64,000 nt of DNA, taken from positions 1 to 64,000 of the forward strand of contig JAGNYW010000003.1 of the NCBI GenBank assembly GCA_017984755.1, written 5' to 3'. The first letter of the stretch is position 1; every line of letters begins with the position of its first letter. A program made the position numbers and the translations under genes. A model generated the notes under the pieces. The model was not told the DNA's origin. It ran no database searches and saw only the letters and a program-made list of their open reading frames with translations. Source of the DNA: Methyloversatilis sp. (GTDB taxonomy: Bacteria; Pseudomonadota; Gammaproteobacteria; Burkholderiales; Rhodocyclaceae). This document shows positions 17,646 to 26,232 of this stretch, one piece after another.

Positions 17646-18371
17646 TCAAGTATGGCAGATCAGGCCGTTCCACAGCCCGTCGCCCAGGGTCGATGCGCGC
17701 GCGAGGCCGACCAGACCGAAGCCGAGCACCAGCAGACCCGCCACCCTGCGCAGCGACGGATTGCGGGTGAGCGCGCGCAGGCGGGTCAGCAGCATGCCGG
17801 CCAGCAGCAGGTTGGGGAGGGTGCCGAGGCCGAAAGCCAGCATGATCAACGCGCCACTGCCGGGCGAACCGGACAGCAGTGCCAGCCCCAGCATGCTGTA
17901 GACCATGCCGCAGGGCAGGAAACCCCAGAGCAGGCCGACACCCAGCGCCTGGGTCGGCGTGCGCGCCGGCAGGAAGCGCCGCGCGAGCGGCTGGATGCGT
18001 GCCCACAGCGGCCGGCCCAGTGATTCGATCGGCGCCAGGATGCGCGCGTAGCCGGCGAGGTAGATGCCGAGCGCGACCATCATCAGGTTGGCCATGACAT
18101 AGAGGACGGTCTGCAGCGGCAAGGCCTGACCGGCCATCAGGCCGACACCACCGACGCTGCCGGCGACGGCGCCGGCGAAGGAGTAACTCGCAATGCGGCC
18201 GCTGCTGTAGGCCGCGTGCAGCGCAAGCGCCGGCAACTGCGCACGCAACCCCGGTCGAGCGGGGCGCGGCACGCCGGCCGAGATGGCCGACACGATGCCA
18301 CCGCACATGCCGGCACAATGCACACCGCCAAGCAGGCCCACGAGGAACACTGCGGCCAGGCCAAGACTCAT
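17646..18371 (-). CDS. Sulfite exporter TauE/SafE-like (DsbD-2) membrane protein, probable metal or thiol transporter for cytochrome assembly
   Basis: This polytopic membrane protein of 241 residues has about six hydrophobic segments. It carries the paired cysteine motifs VHCAGMCGGI at its N-terminus and GFLPCGMVYS in the middle, typical of the DsbD-2/CcoS-neighbour family found beside hemN, fnr and cbb3 oxidase genes. Members are proposed to move copper or reducing equivalents for oxidase assembly. It lies between hemN and usp on the same strand, about 80 bases from hemN. The substrate is inferred from context. Confidence 0.82.
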   Translation of the reverse strand: MSLGLAAVFLVGLLGGVHCAGMCGGIVSAISAGVPRPARPGLRAQLPALALHAAYSSGRIASYSFAGAVAGSVGGVGLMAGQALPLQTVLYVMANLMMVALGIYLAGYARILAPIESLGRPLWARIQPLARRFLPARTPTQALGVGLLWGFLPCGMVYSMLGLALLSGSPGSGALIMLAFGLGTLPNLLLAGMLLTRLRALTRNPSLRRVAGLLVLGFGLVGLARASTLGDGLWNGLICHT

Positions 18372-18450
18372 GGAGATCGAATGCTTTCCGGAAAATGCCG
18401 GAGCATGAAGGTGCGCCGGCGAGCCTGCGCGGGCAGCGCCCGCAGCGTGC

Positions 18451-19836
18451 TCACACCACCTTAGAGTAGCGCACCGTTTCGGAATCGAGGCGCAGATAGC
18501 GGTCGAACACCATGCAGACGGCGCGCACCAGCAGGCGACCGCGCGGCGTGATGCCTATCCAGTCCTTTTCCATCGTCAGCAGGCCGGCATCGGCCAATTC
18601 CTGCAACTCCGCCAGCTCGGGCGCGAAGTATTGTTCGAAGTCGATTGCGTACGTGCTTTCGATGGCTTCGATGGACAGTTCGAAGTGACACATCAGCGCG
18701 CCGATCACGGCGGCACGCACGCTGTCGTCCGCCGTCATGTCGAGGCCGCGCATGATGGGCAACTCACCGTCGTCGATGGCTTTGGTCCAACTTTCGATGG
18801 TGCGGTGATTCTGCGCGAAACTGGCGCCGACGCGCGAAATGGCCGACACGCCGAGACCGATCAGGTCGCAGCCGGCATGCGTCGAATAGCCCTGGAAATT
18901 CCGCTGCAGACGGCCGTGGCGCTGCGCCTGGGCCAGTTCGTCGTCGGGGCGGGCGAAGTGGTCCATGCCGACATGCACGTAACCGGCTTCGTGCAGGCGG
19001 TCGATGGCGAGTTCGAGCAGCTTGGGCCGCACTTCGACGCTCGGCAGCATGGCTTCGTCGATGCGTCGCTGCGGCATGAACTGCTTGGGCAGGTGAGCGT
19101 AGTGGTAGATGGCGACGCGGTCGGGCGCCAGCCTGATCAGCGTGGTGAGCGTGGCATCGAAGCTGTCCAGCGTCTGGCCGGGCAAGCCGTAGATAAGGTC
19201 CACACCGGATGAAACGAAACCGTTTTCGCGGGCCGCGCGCAGCACGACTTCGGTCTCTTCGACGCTCTGTATGCGATTGACCGCGCGCTGGACGATCGGG
19301 TCGAAATCCTGCACGCCGACGCTGATGCGGTTGAAGCCGAGCGAACCCAGATGCGCCACCCGCGCCGCGCTCACGCCGCGCGGATCAAGCTCGATCGAGC
19401 ACTGCGCGGTGTCGGCAATGCGGAAGTGCTGGCGCAGGCCCTCGATCAGCCGGGTCATCTGTTCGTCGCTGAGGAAGGTCGGCGTGCCGCCGCCCAGATG
19501 CAGTTGCGCCACTTCGCGGCTGCCCTTGACCAGCGCAGCCTTCATTGCGAGTTCGCGCAGCAGCGTGTCGAGATAGGCATCGGCCCGCGCGTGATCGCGT
19601 GTCACGATCTTGTTGCAGGCGCAGTAGTAGCAGATCGTGTCGCAGAACGGGATGTGTATGTAGATGGACAGCGGCCCGGCGCTGGCCGTGCGTGCCTGCA
19701 GCCGCGCCGCGTGGGCGCGGGCATTGTGCGAGAAGCCGAAACGGTCTGCAGTCGGGTAGGACGTGTAGCGCGGCCCCGGCACATCGAAGCGGCGCATCAG
19801 CTGCGGATCAAACACCAGTTCTTTCGCGACGTTCAT
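18451..19836 (-). CDS. hemN: Oxygen-independent coproporphyrinogen III dehydrogenase
   Basis: HemN is the radical-SAM enzyme that makes protoporphyrinogen IX without oxygen. The 461-residue protein starts MNVAKELVFDPQLMRRF, with PGPRYTSYPTADRF as the family's opening motif. The [4Fe-4S]/SAM cysteines are Cys65, Cys69 and Cys72 in PFCDTICYYCACNK, and LHLGGGTPTFL follows. The start at 19836 is chosen over an upstream in-frame ATG at 19911, which would run across the divergent regulatory region. An FNR-type box lies 60 bases upstream, consistent with anaerobic induction. Confidence 0.94.
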   Translation of the reverse strand: MNVAKELVFDPQLMRRFDVPGPRYTSYPTADRFGFSHNARAHAARLQARTASAGPLSIYIHIPFCDTICYYCACNKIVTRDHARADAYLDTLLRELAMKAALVKGSREVAQLHLGGGTPTFLSDEQMTRLIEGLRQHFRIADTAQCSIELDPRGVSAARVAHLGSLGFNRISVGVQDFDPIVQRAVNRIQSVEETEVVLRAARENGFVSSGVDLIYGLPGQTLDSFDATLTTLIRLAPDRVAIYHYAHLPKQFMPQRRIDEAMLPSVEVRPKLLELAIDRLHEAGYVHVGMDHFARPDDELAQAQRHGRLQRNFQGYSTHAGCDLIGLGVSAISRVGASFAQNHRTIESWTKAIDDGELPIMRGLDMTADDSVRAAVIGALMCHFELSIEAIESTYAIDFEQYFAPELAELQELADAGLLTMEKDWIGITPRGRLLVRAVCMVFDRYLRLDSETVRYSKVV

Positions 19837-19894
19837 GATTTGTGGGCTCGCTTTATAATGACGGCGATCATGCAAGCGCGCCCCCAAACGTGCA

Positions 19895-19908
19895 TTGACC
19901 GACATCAA
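19895..19908. promoter_or_regulatory. FNR box between hemN and fnr
   Basis: TTGACCGACATCAA matches the TTGAT-N4-ATCAA consensus at nine of ten fixed positions. It ends two bases before the fnr ATG, where bound FNR would block fnr expression, and lies about 60 bases upstream of the hemN ATG. A plus-strand TATAAT (19854-19859) may be the fnr -10 element, which would place the box in the 5' leader. Confidence 0.7.
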
Positions 19909-19910
19909 CA

Positions 19911-20645
19911 ATGAACAACGTCCACATACCCGTCACATCGCTGGGACTTCAGGTCGCGTGTTCGGCCTGCAATCTGCGTGAGTTGTGCATGCCCGTTGGT
20001 CTGTCCGACGCAGAGATCGAGCGTGTCGACGAACTGGTCGGTGCGCGCCGGAAAATCGCCCGCGGCATGCCGCTCTACATCACCGGCGAGCCGTTTCAGG
20101 CGCTGTTCGCGATCCGGACGGGCTTCTTCAAGACCGAAGTCGTGTCGGAAGACGGTCGCGAACAGGTCACCGGTTTCCAGATGGCCGGCGAGTTGATGGG
20201 GCTGGACGGCATCGGCACCGGTCACCACAACTGCGACGCGCGCGCGCTCGAGGACAGCGAAGTGTGCGTGATACCGTTCAATCGCCTGTCTGAACTGTCG
20301 CGTGAGATCGACACGCTGCAGCACCACTTCCACAAGGTAATGAGCCGCGAAATCGTGCGCGATCAGGCGGTCATGATGCTGCTCGGCACGATGCGTGCCG
20401 AAGAGCGGCTGGCTGCCTTCCTGGTGAACATGTCGCAGCGCTTCGCGTCGCGCGGCTACTCGGCCACCGAATTCAACCTGCGCATGACGCGCGAGGAAAT
20501 CGGCTCCTACCTGGGGCTCAAGCTCGAAACAGTCAGCCGCGGCCTGTCACGCCTGCAGGACGAAGGCCTGCTTTCGGTCAGCAACAAGAACATCCGCATC
20601 CACAAGCTGGACGAGCTGAAGAAGGCGATGAGCCCTAGGTGTTGA
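19911..20645 (+). CDS. fnr: FNR-family oxygen-sensing transcription regulator
   Basis: This CRP/FNR-family regulator has 244 residues. N-terminal Cys17, Cys20 and Cys26 (ACSACNLRELCMP) and central Cys108 provide the four ligands of an oxygen-labile [4Fe-4S] cluster. A cyclic-nucleotide-type beta roll follows. The C-terminal helix-turn-helix (EIGSYLGLKLETVSRGLSRL) has the FNR recognition residues E-x-V-S-R (206-210), which read TTGAT. FNR-type boxes occur directly upstream of this gene and upstream of ccoN, so hemN, ccoNOQP and fnr itself are likely targets. Confidence 0.93.
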   Translation: MNNVHIPVTSLGLQVACSACNLRELCMPVGLSDAEIERVDELVGARRKIARGMPLYITGEPFQALFAIRTGFFKTEVVSEDGREQVTGFQMAGELMGLDGIGTGHHNCDARALEDSEVCVIPFNRLSELSREIDTLQHHFHKVMSREIVRDQAVMMLLGTMRAEERLAAFLVNMSQRFASRGYSATEFNLRMTREEIGSYLGLKLETVSRGLSRLQDEGLLSVSNKNIRIHKLDELKKAMSPRC

Positions 20646-20790
20646 GATGCAAGGTTCAAGATTCAAGATGAAAGATGCAAGGAAAGGGCGCCGCAAGGCG
20701 CTCTTTTCGTTTCTGACGGTTTCAGGTCCAAGGTTCGGACTGCGGCGCTCGCCCGGGTTTCCTTGCATCTTGAAACTTGAACCTTGAATC
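20646..20790. repeat. Imperfect long inverted repeat flanking the fnr terminator
   Basis: The left arm (20646-20685, GATGCAAGGTTCAAG..., with an internal repeat of GATGCAAGG) and the right arm (20758-20790, ...AACTTGAACCTTGAATC) are near reverse complements over about 33 bases. Between them lie the fnr terminator and another TCCAAGGTTCGGA-like copy. This looks like a REP-type or small palindromic mobile repeat that has been placed after fnr. Confidence 0.5.
20685..20708 (+). terminator. Intrinsic terminator of fnr
   Basis: AGGGCGCC (20685-20692) pairs with GGCGCTCT (20697-20704; one G-T pair) around GCAA. A TTTT run at 20704-20707 follows, then more T-rich sequence. Confidence 0.7.
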
Positions 20791-20791
20791 T

Positions 20792-20821
20792 CGCCTTCAC
20801 CCGCCTGCGCGGGTGAAGGCG
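20792..20821 (-). terminator. Perfect hairpin overlapping the end of miaA
   Basis: CGCCTTCACCCGC (20792-20804) and GCGGGTGAAGGCG (20809-20821) form a 13-bp perfect stem with a CTGC loop that includes the miaA stop codon. No T-run follows on the minus strand. Confidence 0.5.
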
Positions 20822-21738
20822 TCGAGCACTGCATCCGCGGCATCGGCGCGCTGACAATCGATTCGCTGATCGATCTGCATCGAACGCAGCCAGGTGATCT
20901 GACGTTTTGCGAGCTGGCGCGTGGCGCAGATGCCGGTGTCGCGCATCGCGGTGGCGTCGATGTCGCCGTCGAGGTGATGCCACACCTGACGGTAGCCGAC
21001 GCAGCGCATCGACGGCATGCCGGGCGCCAGCCGGTATTTCCCGCGCAGTCGACGCACTTCGTCCACCAGCCCCTGTTCCAGCATGGCATCGAAGCGCTGT
21101 TCGATGCGCCGGTGCAGCCAGGCGCGGTCAGAGGGTTCGAGCGACAGCACGGTCAGTGGCGGCAGCGGCGCATCAACCTCGCGCCGGGCGTAGCTTTCGG
21201 CAAGCGGACGTCCGGTCAGCGTGACGATTTCCAGCGCGCGCTGGATGCGCTGCGCGTCGGTCGGCTTGAGTCGCTGCGCGGCATCGGGGTCGAGCCGGGC
21301 AAGTTCGGCGTGCAGCGCCGGCCAGCCTTGCCCGGCGGCGCGCCGGTCGATGTCGGCACGCAGCGCGGCATCGGCTTCGGGCAGATCCGACAGCCCGTCG
21401 CGCAGCGCCTTCATGTACAGCATGGTGCCGCCGGCCAGCAGCGGGATGTTGCCGCGTGCCCGTATGCCGGCGATCAGCAACCGGGCGTCGGCGCAGAATC
21501 GCGCGGCGGAATAGGCGTCCTCCGGCGACACGATATCGATCAGATGATGCGGGCACAGCGCACGTTCGTCGGCCGTCGGCTTGGCGGTCCCGATGTCCAT
21601 GTCGCGGAATACCAGCGCCGAATCGACACTGATCAGCTCGATCGGCAGTCGTCGGGCGATCTGCGCCACGGCTGCCGTCTTGCCGCTGGCCGTCGGGCCG
21701 AGCAGTACCAGAACGTGCGGGTTGGCGGCGCCGGTCAT
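20797..21738 (-). CDS. miaA: tRNA dimethylallyltransferase
   Basis: MiaA adds a dimethylallyl group to A37 of tRNAs that read UNN codons. The 313-residue chain has the P-loop GPTASGKT near the N-terminus, then [20 protein letters not shown] and the tRNA-contact segments [13 protein letters not shown] and [13 protein letters not shown]. The ATG at 21738 overlaps the mutL stop (ATGA), so the two are translationally coupled, a common mutL-miaA arrangement. A longer frame to 21828 runs into mutL and is rejected. The last codons lie in a perfect hairpin. Confidence 0.95.
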   Translation of the reverse strand: MTGAANPHVLVLLGPTASGKTAAVAQIARRLPIELISVDSALVFRDMDIGTAKPTADERALCPHHLIDIVSPEDAYSAARFCADARLLIAGIRARGNIPLLAGGTMLYMKALRDGLSDLPEADAALRADIDRRAAGQGWPALHAELARLDPDAAQRLKPTDAQRIQRALEIVTLTGRPLAESYARREVDAPLPPLTVLSLEPSDRAWLHRRIEQRFDAMLEQGLVDEVRRLRGKYRLAPGMPSMRCVGYRQVWHHLDGDIDATAMRDTGICATRQLAKRQITWLRSMQIDQRIDCQRADAADAVLDAFTRAGG

Positions 21739-23513
21739 CGGCCGCGCATGAACAGGCGGTCGAGTTCGCCCATCGACAGCTGAACCCAGGTCGGCCGGCC
21801 GTGATTGCACTGGTCGGCCCGCTCGCACGCTTCCATGTCGCGCAGCAGCGCATTCATTTCCGGCAGCGCGAGCTGGCGGTTGGCACGCACCGCACCATGG
21901 CAGGCCATGGTGGCCAGCAGTTCATTGCGCCGCCGCTCGACCACCTGACTGGCCGGCACGTCGCGCAATTCCTGCAGCAGGGCACGCAGCAGTGCCGCCG
22001 TATCGGCCCGCATCAGCAGCGCCGGCACGGCGCGCACGATCAGTTCGTTCGGACCGGCCTGACCGATGTCGAACCCCAGTCTTTCGAGCACTTCGGCATA
22101 TTCGAACGCCGTCGCGATTTCCCGCGCACTCATCGCGAGCACCGCGGGAATCAGCAGGCGCTGCACTGCGGGTGCGCCCTCGAGCACCTTCTTGAGCTGT
22201 TCGTAGAGGATGCGCTCGTGCGCCGCATGCATGTCGACCAGCACCAGACCGGCGCTGTTCTGCGCGAGTACGTAGACACCCTGCAGCTGCGCCAGCGCAA
22301 AACCGAGCGGCGGACCGGCATCGGCCGAAGATGCGCCGGCGGCGAAACCCGCCATGTGCGCGGGCGTCTGCGCGGCCGGCACGGCGGCGGTGCCCTGGCG
22401 GACAAAGTCGAAGTAGCGGGCCAGCGGCTGTTCGACGTTCATGCCCTGCTGAGTCGGTGTCGGCCAGTCGAACCGGGTGGCGCCGGGACGGGTGGCATCC
22501 GCCGGCGCCGATGCCGCCTGCGACGGATCGGACGGCTGTGTCGACAGCGCCAGCGCGCGCTCGACCGCATGGAACACGAATTGATGCACGGCACGCGAAT
22601 CGCGGAAGCGGACCTCGGTCTTGGCAGGATGGACATTCACGTCGACGGCGCGCGGGTCGAGTTCGATGAACACCGTGTAGGCCGGATGACGCGCACCGTG
22701 CAGCACGTCGGCGTACGCCTCGCGCAGGGCATGCGCCAGCAGCCGGTCGCGCACGAAGCGGCCATTGACGAAGCAGTACTGGGCGTCGCGCCCGGAACGC
22801 GAAAAGGCCGGCTGCGCCACGAAACCGGTGACGCGGATCTGCCCCGCATCGGCCTCGACCGGGCGCGCGTGCTGCATGAATTCGTCGCCGAGCAGCGCAC
22901 GCACGCGGGTCGCCATGTCGGAGGCCGGCAGCCGTTGCGTGAGCCGGCCGTTGTGCTGCAGCTGGAATGCCACCTGCGGTACCGACAGCGCAATGCGGCG
23001 GAACACGTCGTCGCAGTGGCCGTACTCGGTCTGTTCGGTACGCAGGAATTTGCGCCGCGCCGGGGTGTTGTAATAGAGGTCTGCAACATCGACGACGGTA
23101 CCGGTGTCGAGTGCTGCCGGCTCGGGCTGCCCGCTGTTGTCGACGCGCCAGGCGTGCGCACCGCCGGCGGCGCGGCTGGTGATGGTCACGCGCGCCACGC
23201 TGGCGATCGATGCCAGCGCTTCGCCGCGGAAACCCATGGTGGCGACTACTTCGAGGTCGTCGAGGGATGCAATCTTCGAGGTTGCATGTCGCGCCAGCGC
23301 CAGCGGCAGGTCTTCCGGTGGCATGCCGCCGCCATCGTCGGCCACCCGCAGGCGCTTCACGCCACCCGCTTCGAGCTGCACGCGGATGTCGCGACTGCCC
23401 GCATCGAGGCTGTTTTCCAGCAACTCCTTCAGCACCGAAGCCGGTCGTTCGACTACCTCGCCGGCGGCAATCTGGCTGATCAACAGGTCGGGCAGCAGTC
23501 GGATGATGGACAT
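21735..23513 (-). CDS. mutL: DNA mismatch repair protein MutL, with endonuclease-type motif
   Basis: The protein has 592 residues. The N-terminal GHKL ATPase is shown by [29 protein letters not shown] and [13 protein letters not shown] proline/alanine-rich linker follows, then a C-terminal dimerisation domain. That domain contains [12 protein letters not shown], which fits the DxHA(X)2E(X)4E metal-binding endonuclease motif of MutL proteins from bacteria without MutH, plus ACHGAVRA and CNHGRPT. It is therefore expected to nick DNA itself. The start at 23513 ([10 protein letters not shown]) matches the family; upstream in-frame codons are ignored. Confidence 0.95.
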   Translation of the reverse strand: MSIIRLLPDLLISQIAAGEVVERPASVLKELLENSLDAGSRDIRVQLEAGGVKRLRVADDGGGMPPEDLPLALARHATSKIASLDDLEVVATMGFRGEALASIASVARVTITSRAAGGAHAWRVDNSGQPEPAALDTGTVVDVADLYYNTPARRKFLRTEQTEYGHCDDVFRRIALSVPQVAFQLQHNGRLTQRLPASDMATRVRALLGDEFMQHARPVEADAGQIRVTGFVAQPAFSRSGRDAQYCFVNGRFVRDRLLAHALREAYADVLHGARHPAYTVFIELDPRAVDVNVHPAKTEVRFRDSRAVHQFVFHAVERALALSTQPSDPSQAASAPADATRPGATRFDWPTPTQQGMNVEQPLARYFDFVRQGTAAVPAAQTPAHMAGFAAGASSADAGPPLGFALAQLQGVYVLAQNSAGLVLVDMHAAHERILYEQLKKVLEGAPAVQRLLIPAVLAMSAREIATAFEYAEVLERLGFDIGQAGPNELIVRAVPALLMRADTAALLRALLQELRDVPASQVVERRRNELLATMACHGAVRANRQLALPEMNALLRDMEACERADQCNHGRPTWVQLSMGELDRLFMRGR

Positions 23514-23602
23514 CGGGCAGCGCGGGATGAAAAAGGCTCCCGATTTTACGGGCCGCAACATGCATCCGCTATCATCCCGGCTCGAAACCGGTCACGAAAC
23601 CC

Positions 23603-24259
23603 ATGGAACTGCTCGCCACCTTCATCGACATCATGCTGCATCTGGACAAGCATCTCGCCATGCTCGTCACGCAATACGGCGCATGGGTGTACGCCATCCT
23701 GTTCATCATCGTGTTCTGCGAAACGGGCCTGGTGGTGACGCCCTTCCTGCCCGGCGACTCGCTGCTGTTCGTCGCGGGCGCGGTCGCGGCAGCCGGAGGC
23801 ATGAACATCGGCCTGCTGATCGTGCTGCTCATCGTGGCGGCAGTACTGGGTGACGCCGTGAATTACGCGGTCGGATCCTGGTTCGGCCCGAAGGTGTTCC
23901 GCTGGGAAAGTTCGCGTTTCTTCAACCGCACGGCCTTCGACCGCACGCACGCGTTCTACGAGAAGCACGGCGGCAAGACCATCATCATCGCCCGCTTCAT
24001 GCCGCTGATCAGAACCTTCGCGCCCTTCGTGGCAGGCGTCGCGCAGATGAGCTACGCACGCTTCGCGATGTTCAACATCACCGGCGCCGTGATCTGGGTG
24101 GTGTCGCTGTCGCTGGCCGGCTACTGGTTCGGCAACCTGCCGTGGGTGAAGGAAAACCTGACGCTGGTCATCCTCGCGATCATCGCGATATCGCTTGCGC
24201 CACTGGTTGTTGCGTGGGTACGCGCGAAGTTCGGACACGCGTCGGAAAGCCAAGCCTGA
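23603..24259 (+). CDS. DedA-family inner-membrane protein
   Basis: This DedA/VTT-domain protein of 218 residues has several membrane segments. Family signatures are ETGLVVTPFLPGDSLLF near the N-terminus, GDAVNYAVGSWFG in the middle and KHGGKTIIIARFMPLIRTFA with the conserved arginines. DedA proteins support membrane-potential homeostasis and lipid-carrier recycling. The gene is divergent from mutL. Its last about 80 bases overlap the 3' end of the convergent gene at 24180-24707. Confidence 0.9.
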   Translation: MELLATFIDIMLHLDKHLAMLVTQYGAWVYAILFIIVFCETGLVVTPFLPGDSLLFVAGAVAAAGGMNIGLLIVLLIVAAVLGDAVNYAVGSWFGPKVFRWESSRFFNRTAFDRTHAFYEKHGGKTIIIARFMPLIRTFAPFVAGVAQMSYARFAMFNITGAVIWVVSLSLAGYWFGNLPWVKENLTLVILAIIAISLAPLVVAWVRAKFGHASESQA

Positions 24260-24707
24260 TGCGCGGCCAGCACGCCTCGAGTGCCACGCAGTAACGTTCG
24301 GCGCCCGCCACGATGACGACGATGCCCGCGCGCTGCACGTCCGCGAGCAGGCGTTCCGCGCGCATGCTGGTCAGGCCGCCGCTGACCCGGCCGAATGCGC
24401 CTTCCGCGCCGTCGCCCAGATGAAGATAGAGCACGGCCGATTGCCGGCGCGCCTGCTGCAGCGATGGCCGCCATTGCTCGGCACCGATCGGCTCGTCGTT
24501 CGCGGCTTCGAGATCGACGCGCATCAGAGGCTGGTCGCGCAGGCGCGCCAGCGCCATGGCAAGCGCGTCGCACTGCACGTCGCGTCCGCCGCAGATCAGC
24601 ACGCCACCGCGCTCGGCCCGCATGAGCTCTCGCAGCAGCCTGCCGAATCTTCTGCTGCCTGCCTTCACGCCGGGAGCACGCACCCGTTCGAGTTGTTCCA
24701 TCTTCAT
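24180..24707 (-). CDS. Hypothetical protein patterned like an AAA+ core but without Walker motifs
   Basis: This 175-residue protein of no recognised family has codon use that is strongly GC-ending in this frame, supporting real coding. Its layout recalls an AAA+ core: a strand and loop (GVLICGGRDVQC where GPPGxGKT would be), a helix (DALAMALARLRD), a strand with RVDLEA, then SAVLYLHLGDG where a Walker B strand would be, and AGIVVIVAGAERY where a sensor strand would be. None of the catalytic residues is present. The 3' end overlaps dedA by 80 bases, tail to tail. The AAA resemblance is an inference from pattern only. Confidence 0.6.
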   Translation of the reverse strand: MKMEQLERVRAPGVKAGSRRFGRLLRELMRAERGGVLICGGRDVQCDALAMALARLRDQPLMRVDLEAANDEPIGAEQWRPSLQQARRQSAVLYLHLGDGAEGAFGRVSGGLTSMRAERLLADVQRAGIVVIVAGAERYCVALEACWPRIRLGFPTRVRTSRVPTQQPVAQAISR

Positions 24708-24800
24708 GCTTGATCACGATCATCAGGGGCGACCGGCATGGCGCCGACAGCAATGCGCCGTCATGCCAATACCTGCCCGGGTTGTCGTACGCTGTGCGTC

Positions 24801-25535
24801 ATGGATGCCATGACAGCCTGTAAGACAATTGTGCGCATGCTGTGTTGCGCTGCGATAGCCAACTTGGTCACGGCGTGCGGAAGCACTGGCCAGAAACCCT
24901 TGCCTGTGGCCGATTCCCTGAATCCTAAACAGATTGTTAAAAGCGACATCGACCGGGTTCTGGAGGCACATCACCGCGAAATCTTCGTCAGTCTGGAGCG
25001 TCTGGCCGACAAACTGTACCGCCGCAATCCGCGCGAATGGCGTCGCGCGGGGCTGGCGAACCGCGAGGCGGCGATGGACCGGCTGTTCCGCACAGAACAT
25101 GACTGGCGCCTGCCGGAGTTCGAACAGAGACGCGGCATCGAAGTCATGCGCATGGCCTTCGCCAGCGAGTTCACCGGCGACCGGGTGGCGGCCCTGATCG
25201 CCGGCATGGGCGGCATGATCCAGACCGGCTGGGCGGACCGCAGCGAACTTTTCATCATGGACGAACTCGATCCGCAGGCGCTGTCGAACTGCGCGCGCAA
25301 CCTCGAGATTGCCGCCTGGAAACTGGCTCAATCGATGGACGAATCCGGGGCACCGCTGCTGCTGTCGAATGAAATCGGTACCGACGGCGTCCGGAATCTC
25401 AGCTTCGAGCGCGAGATCGGCAAGATGATCGGCTGGCTCGACATGAGCGCCCAGGTCGTCGCCGACAAGAACCGTCGCGTGGTGACGCGCATACTGCAAT
25501 CGCTCGCGACTGCGGTGTTCCTGCCGGTGAAGTAG
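24801..25535 (+). CDS. Predicted lipoprotein of unknown function
   Basis: This protein of about 244 residues has an N-terminal hydrophobic stretch ending in a lipobox (ANLVTAC, lipidated Cys), so it is probably anchored to a membrane. The mature part is helical and charged (KSDIDRVLEAHHREIFVSLE, FEQRRGIEVMRMAFASEFTG, NCARNLEIAAWKLAQSMDES). No catalytic motif was recognised. In-frame ATGs at 24738 and 24837 are alternative starts; 24801 gives the best signal-peptide shape. It is followed by purN in the same direction after 55 bases. Confidence 0.75.
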   Translation: MDAMTACKTIVRMLCCAAIANLVTACGSTGQKPLPVADSLNPKQIVKSDIDRVLEAHHREIFVSLERLADKLYRRNPREWRRAGLANREAAMDRLFRTEHDWRLPEFEQRRGIEVMRMAFASEFTGDRVAALIAGMGGMIQTGWADRSELFIMDELDPQALSNCARNLEIAAWKLAQSMDESGAPLLLSNEIGTDGVRNLSFEREIGKMIGWLDMSAQVVADKNRRVVTRILQSLATAVFLPVK

Positions 25536-25590
25536 GCACGGCGTCGGTCCGGCGGCGATAATCCGCACTTTCGCCCTGAATCGATCCTGA

Positions 25591-26232
25591 ATGAAATCCG
25601 TCGTCATCCTGATTTCCGGACGCGGCAGCAACATGCGCTCCATCGTCGAAGCGGCATTGCCTGTGCGCATCGGCGCGGTGATAAGCAACCGTCCCGACGC
25701 CGGCGGCCTGGCCTACGCGCGGGAAAAAGGCATTGCAACATCGGTGGTCGATCACAAGGCCCACGCCGATCGCACCGCCTTCGACCGCGCGCTCGCAGCG
25801 GAAATCGACCGCCATGCACCCGACCTGATCGTGCTGGCCGGCTTCATGCGCATCCTGACGCCCGAATTCGCCGCGCGCTTCGGCGGCCGCATGATCAACA
25901 TCCATCCGTCGCTGCTGCCCGCCTTCGCCGGACTGCACACCCACCAGCGCGCACTTGACGCAGGTTGCCGCGTGGCCGGTGCGACCGTCCATTTCGTGAC
26001 CGGCGAACTGGACGGCGGACCGATCATCGCGCAGGCGGTGGTACCGGTGCTGCCTGACGACGACGAAGCAACGCTGGCCGCGCGCGTGCTGGCGCAGGAG
26101 CATCTGCTGTACCCGAACGTGGTGCGCTGGTTCGTCGACGACCGGCTTTCGCTGCGCGGCGGCCGCGTCGTGCTGGCCGGCGAAACCACGTCGGCGTCGG
26201 CTTCGCTGCACATACCGAGCGCGGATGACTGA
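25591..26232 (+). CDS. purN: Phosphoribosylglycinamide formyltransferase
   Basis: PurN formylates GAR with 10-formyl-tetrahydrofolate in purine synthesis. The 213-residue protein has the phosphate loop ISGRGSNM, catalytic Asn and His in MINIHPSLLPAF and catalytic Asp in VTGELDGGPII. Its last bases overlap the start of the next gene (ATGACTGA), which suggests coupling with the DUF3108 gene. Length fits the family. Confidence 0.95.
   Translation: MKSVVILISGRGSNMRSIVEAALPVRIGAVISNRPDAGGLAYAREKGIATSVVDHKAHADRTAFDRALAAEIDRHAPDLIVLAGFMRILTPEFAARFGGRMINIHPSLLPAFAGLHTHQRALDAGCRVAGATVHFVTGELDGGPIIAQAVVPVLPDDDEATLAARVLAQEHLLYPNVVRWFVDDRLSLRGGRVVLAGETTSASASLHIPSADD

Noticed and set aside
21801..23738. 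645-codon plus-strand frame opposite mutL
   Set aside because: mutL is unmistakable on the other strand; the plus frame is a compositional shadow.
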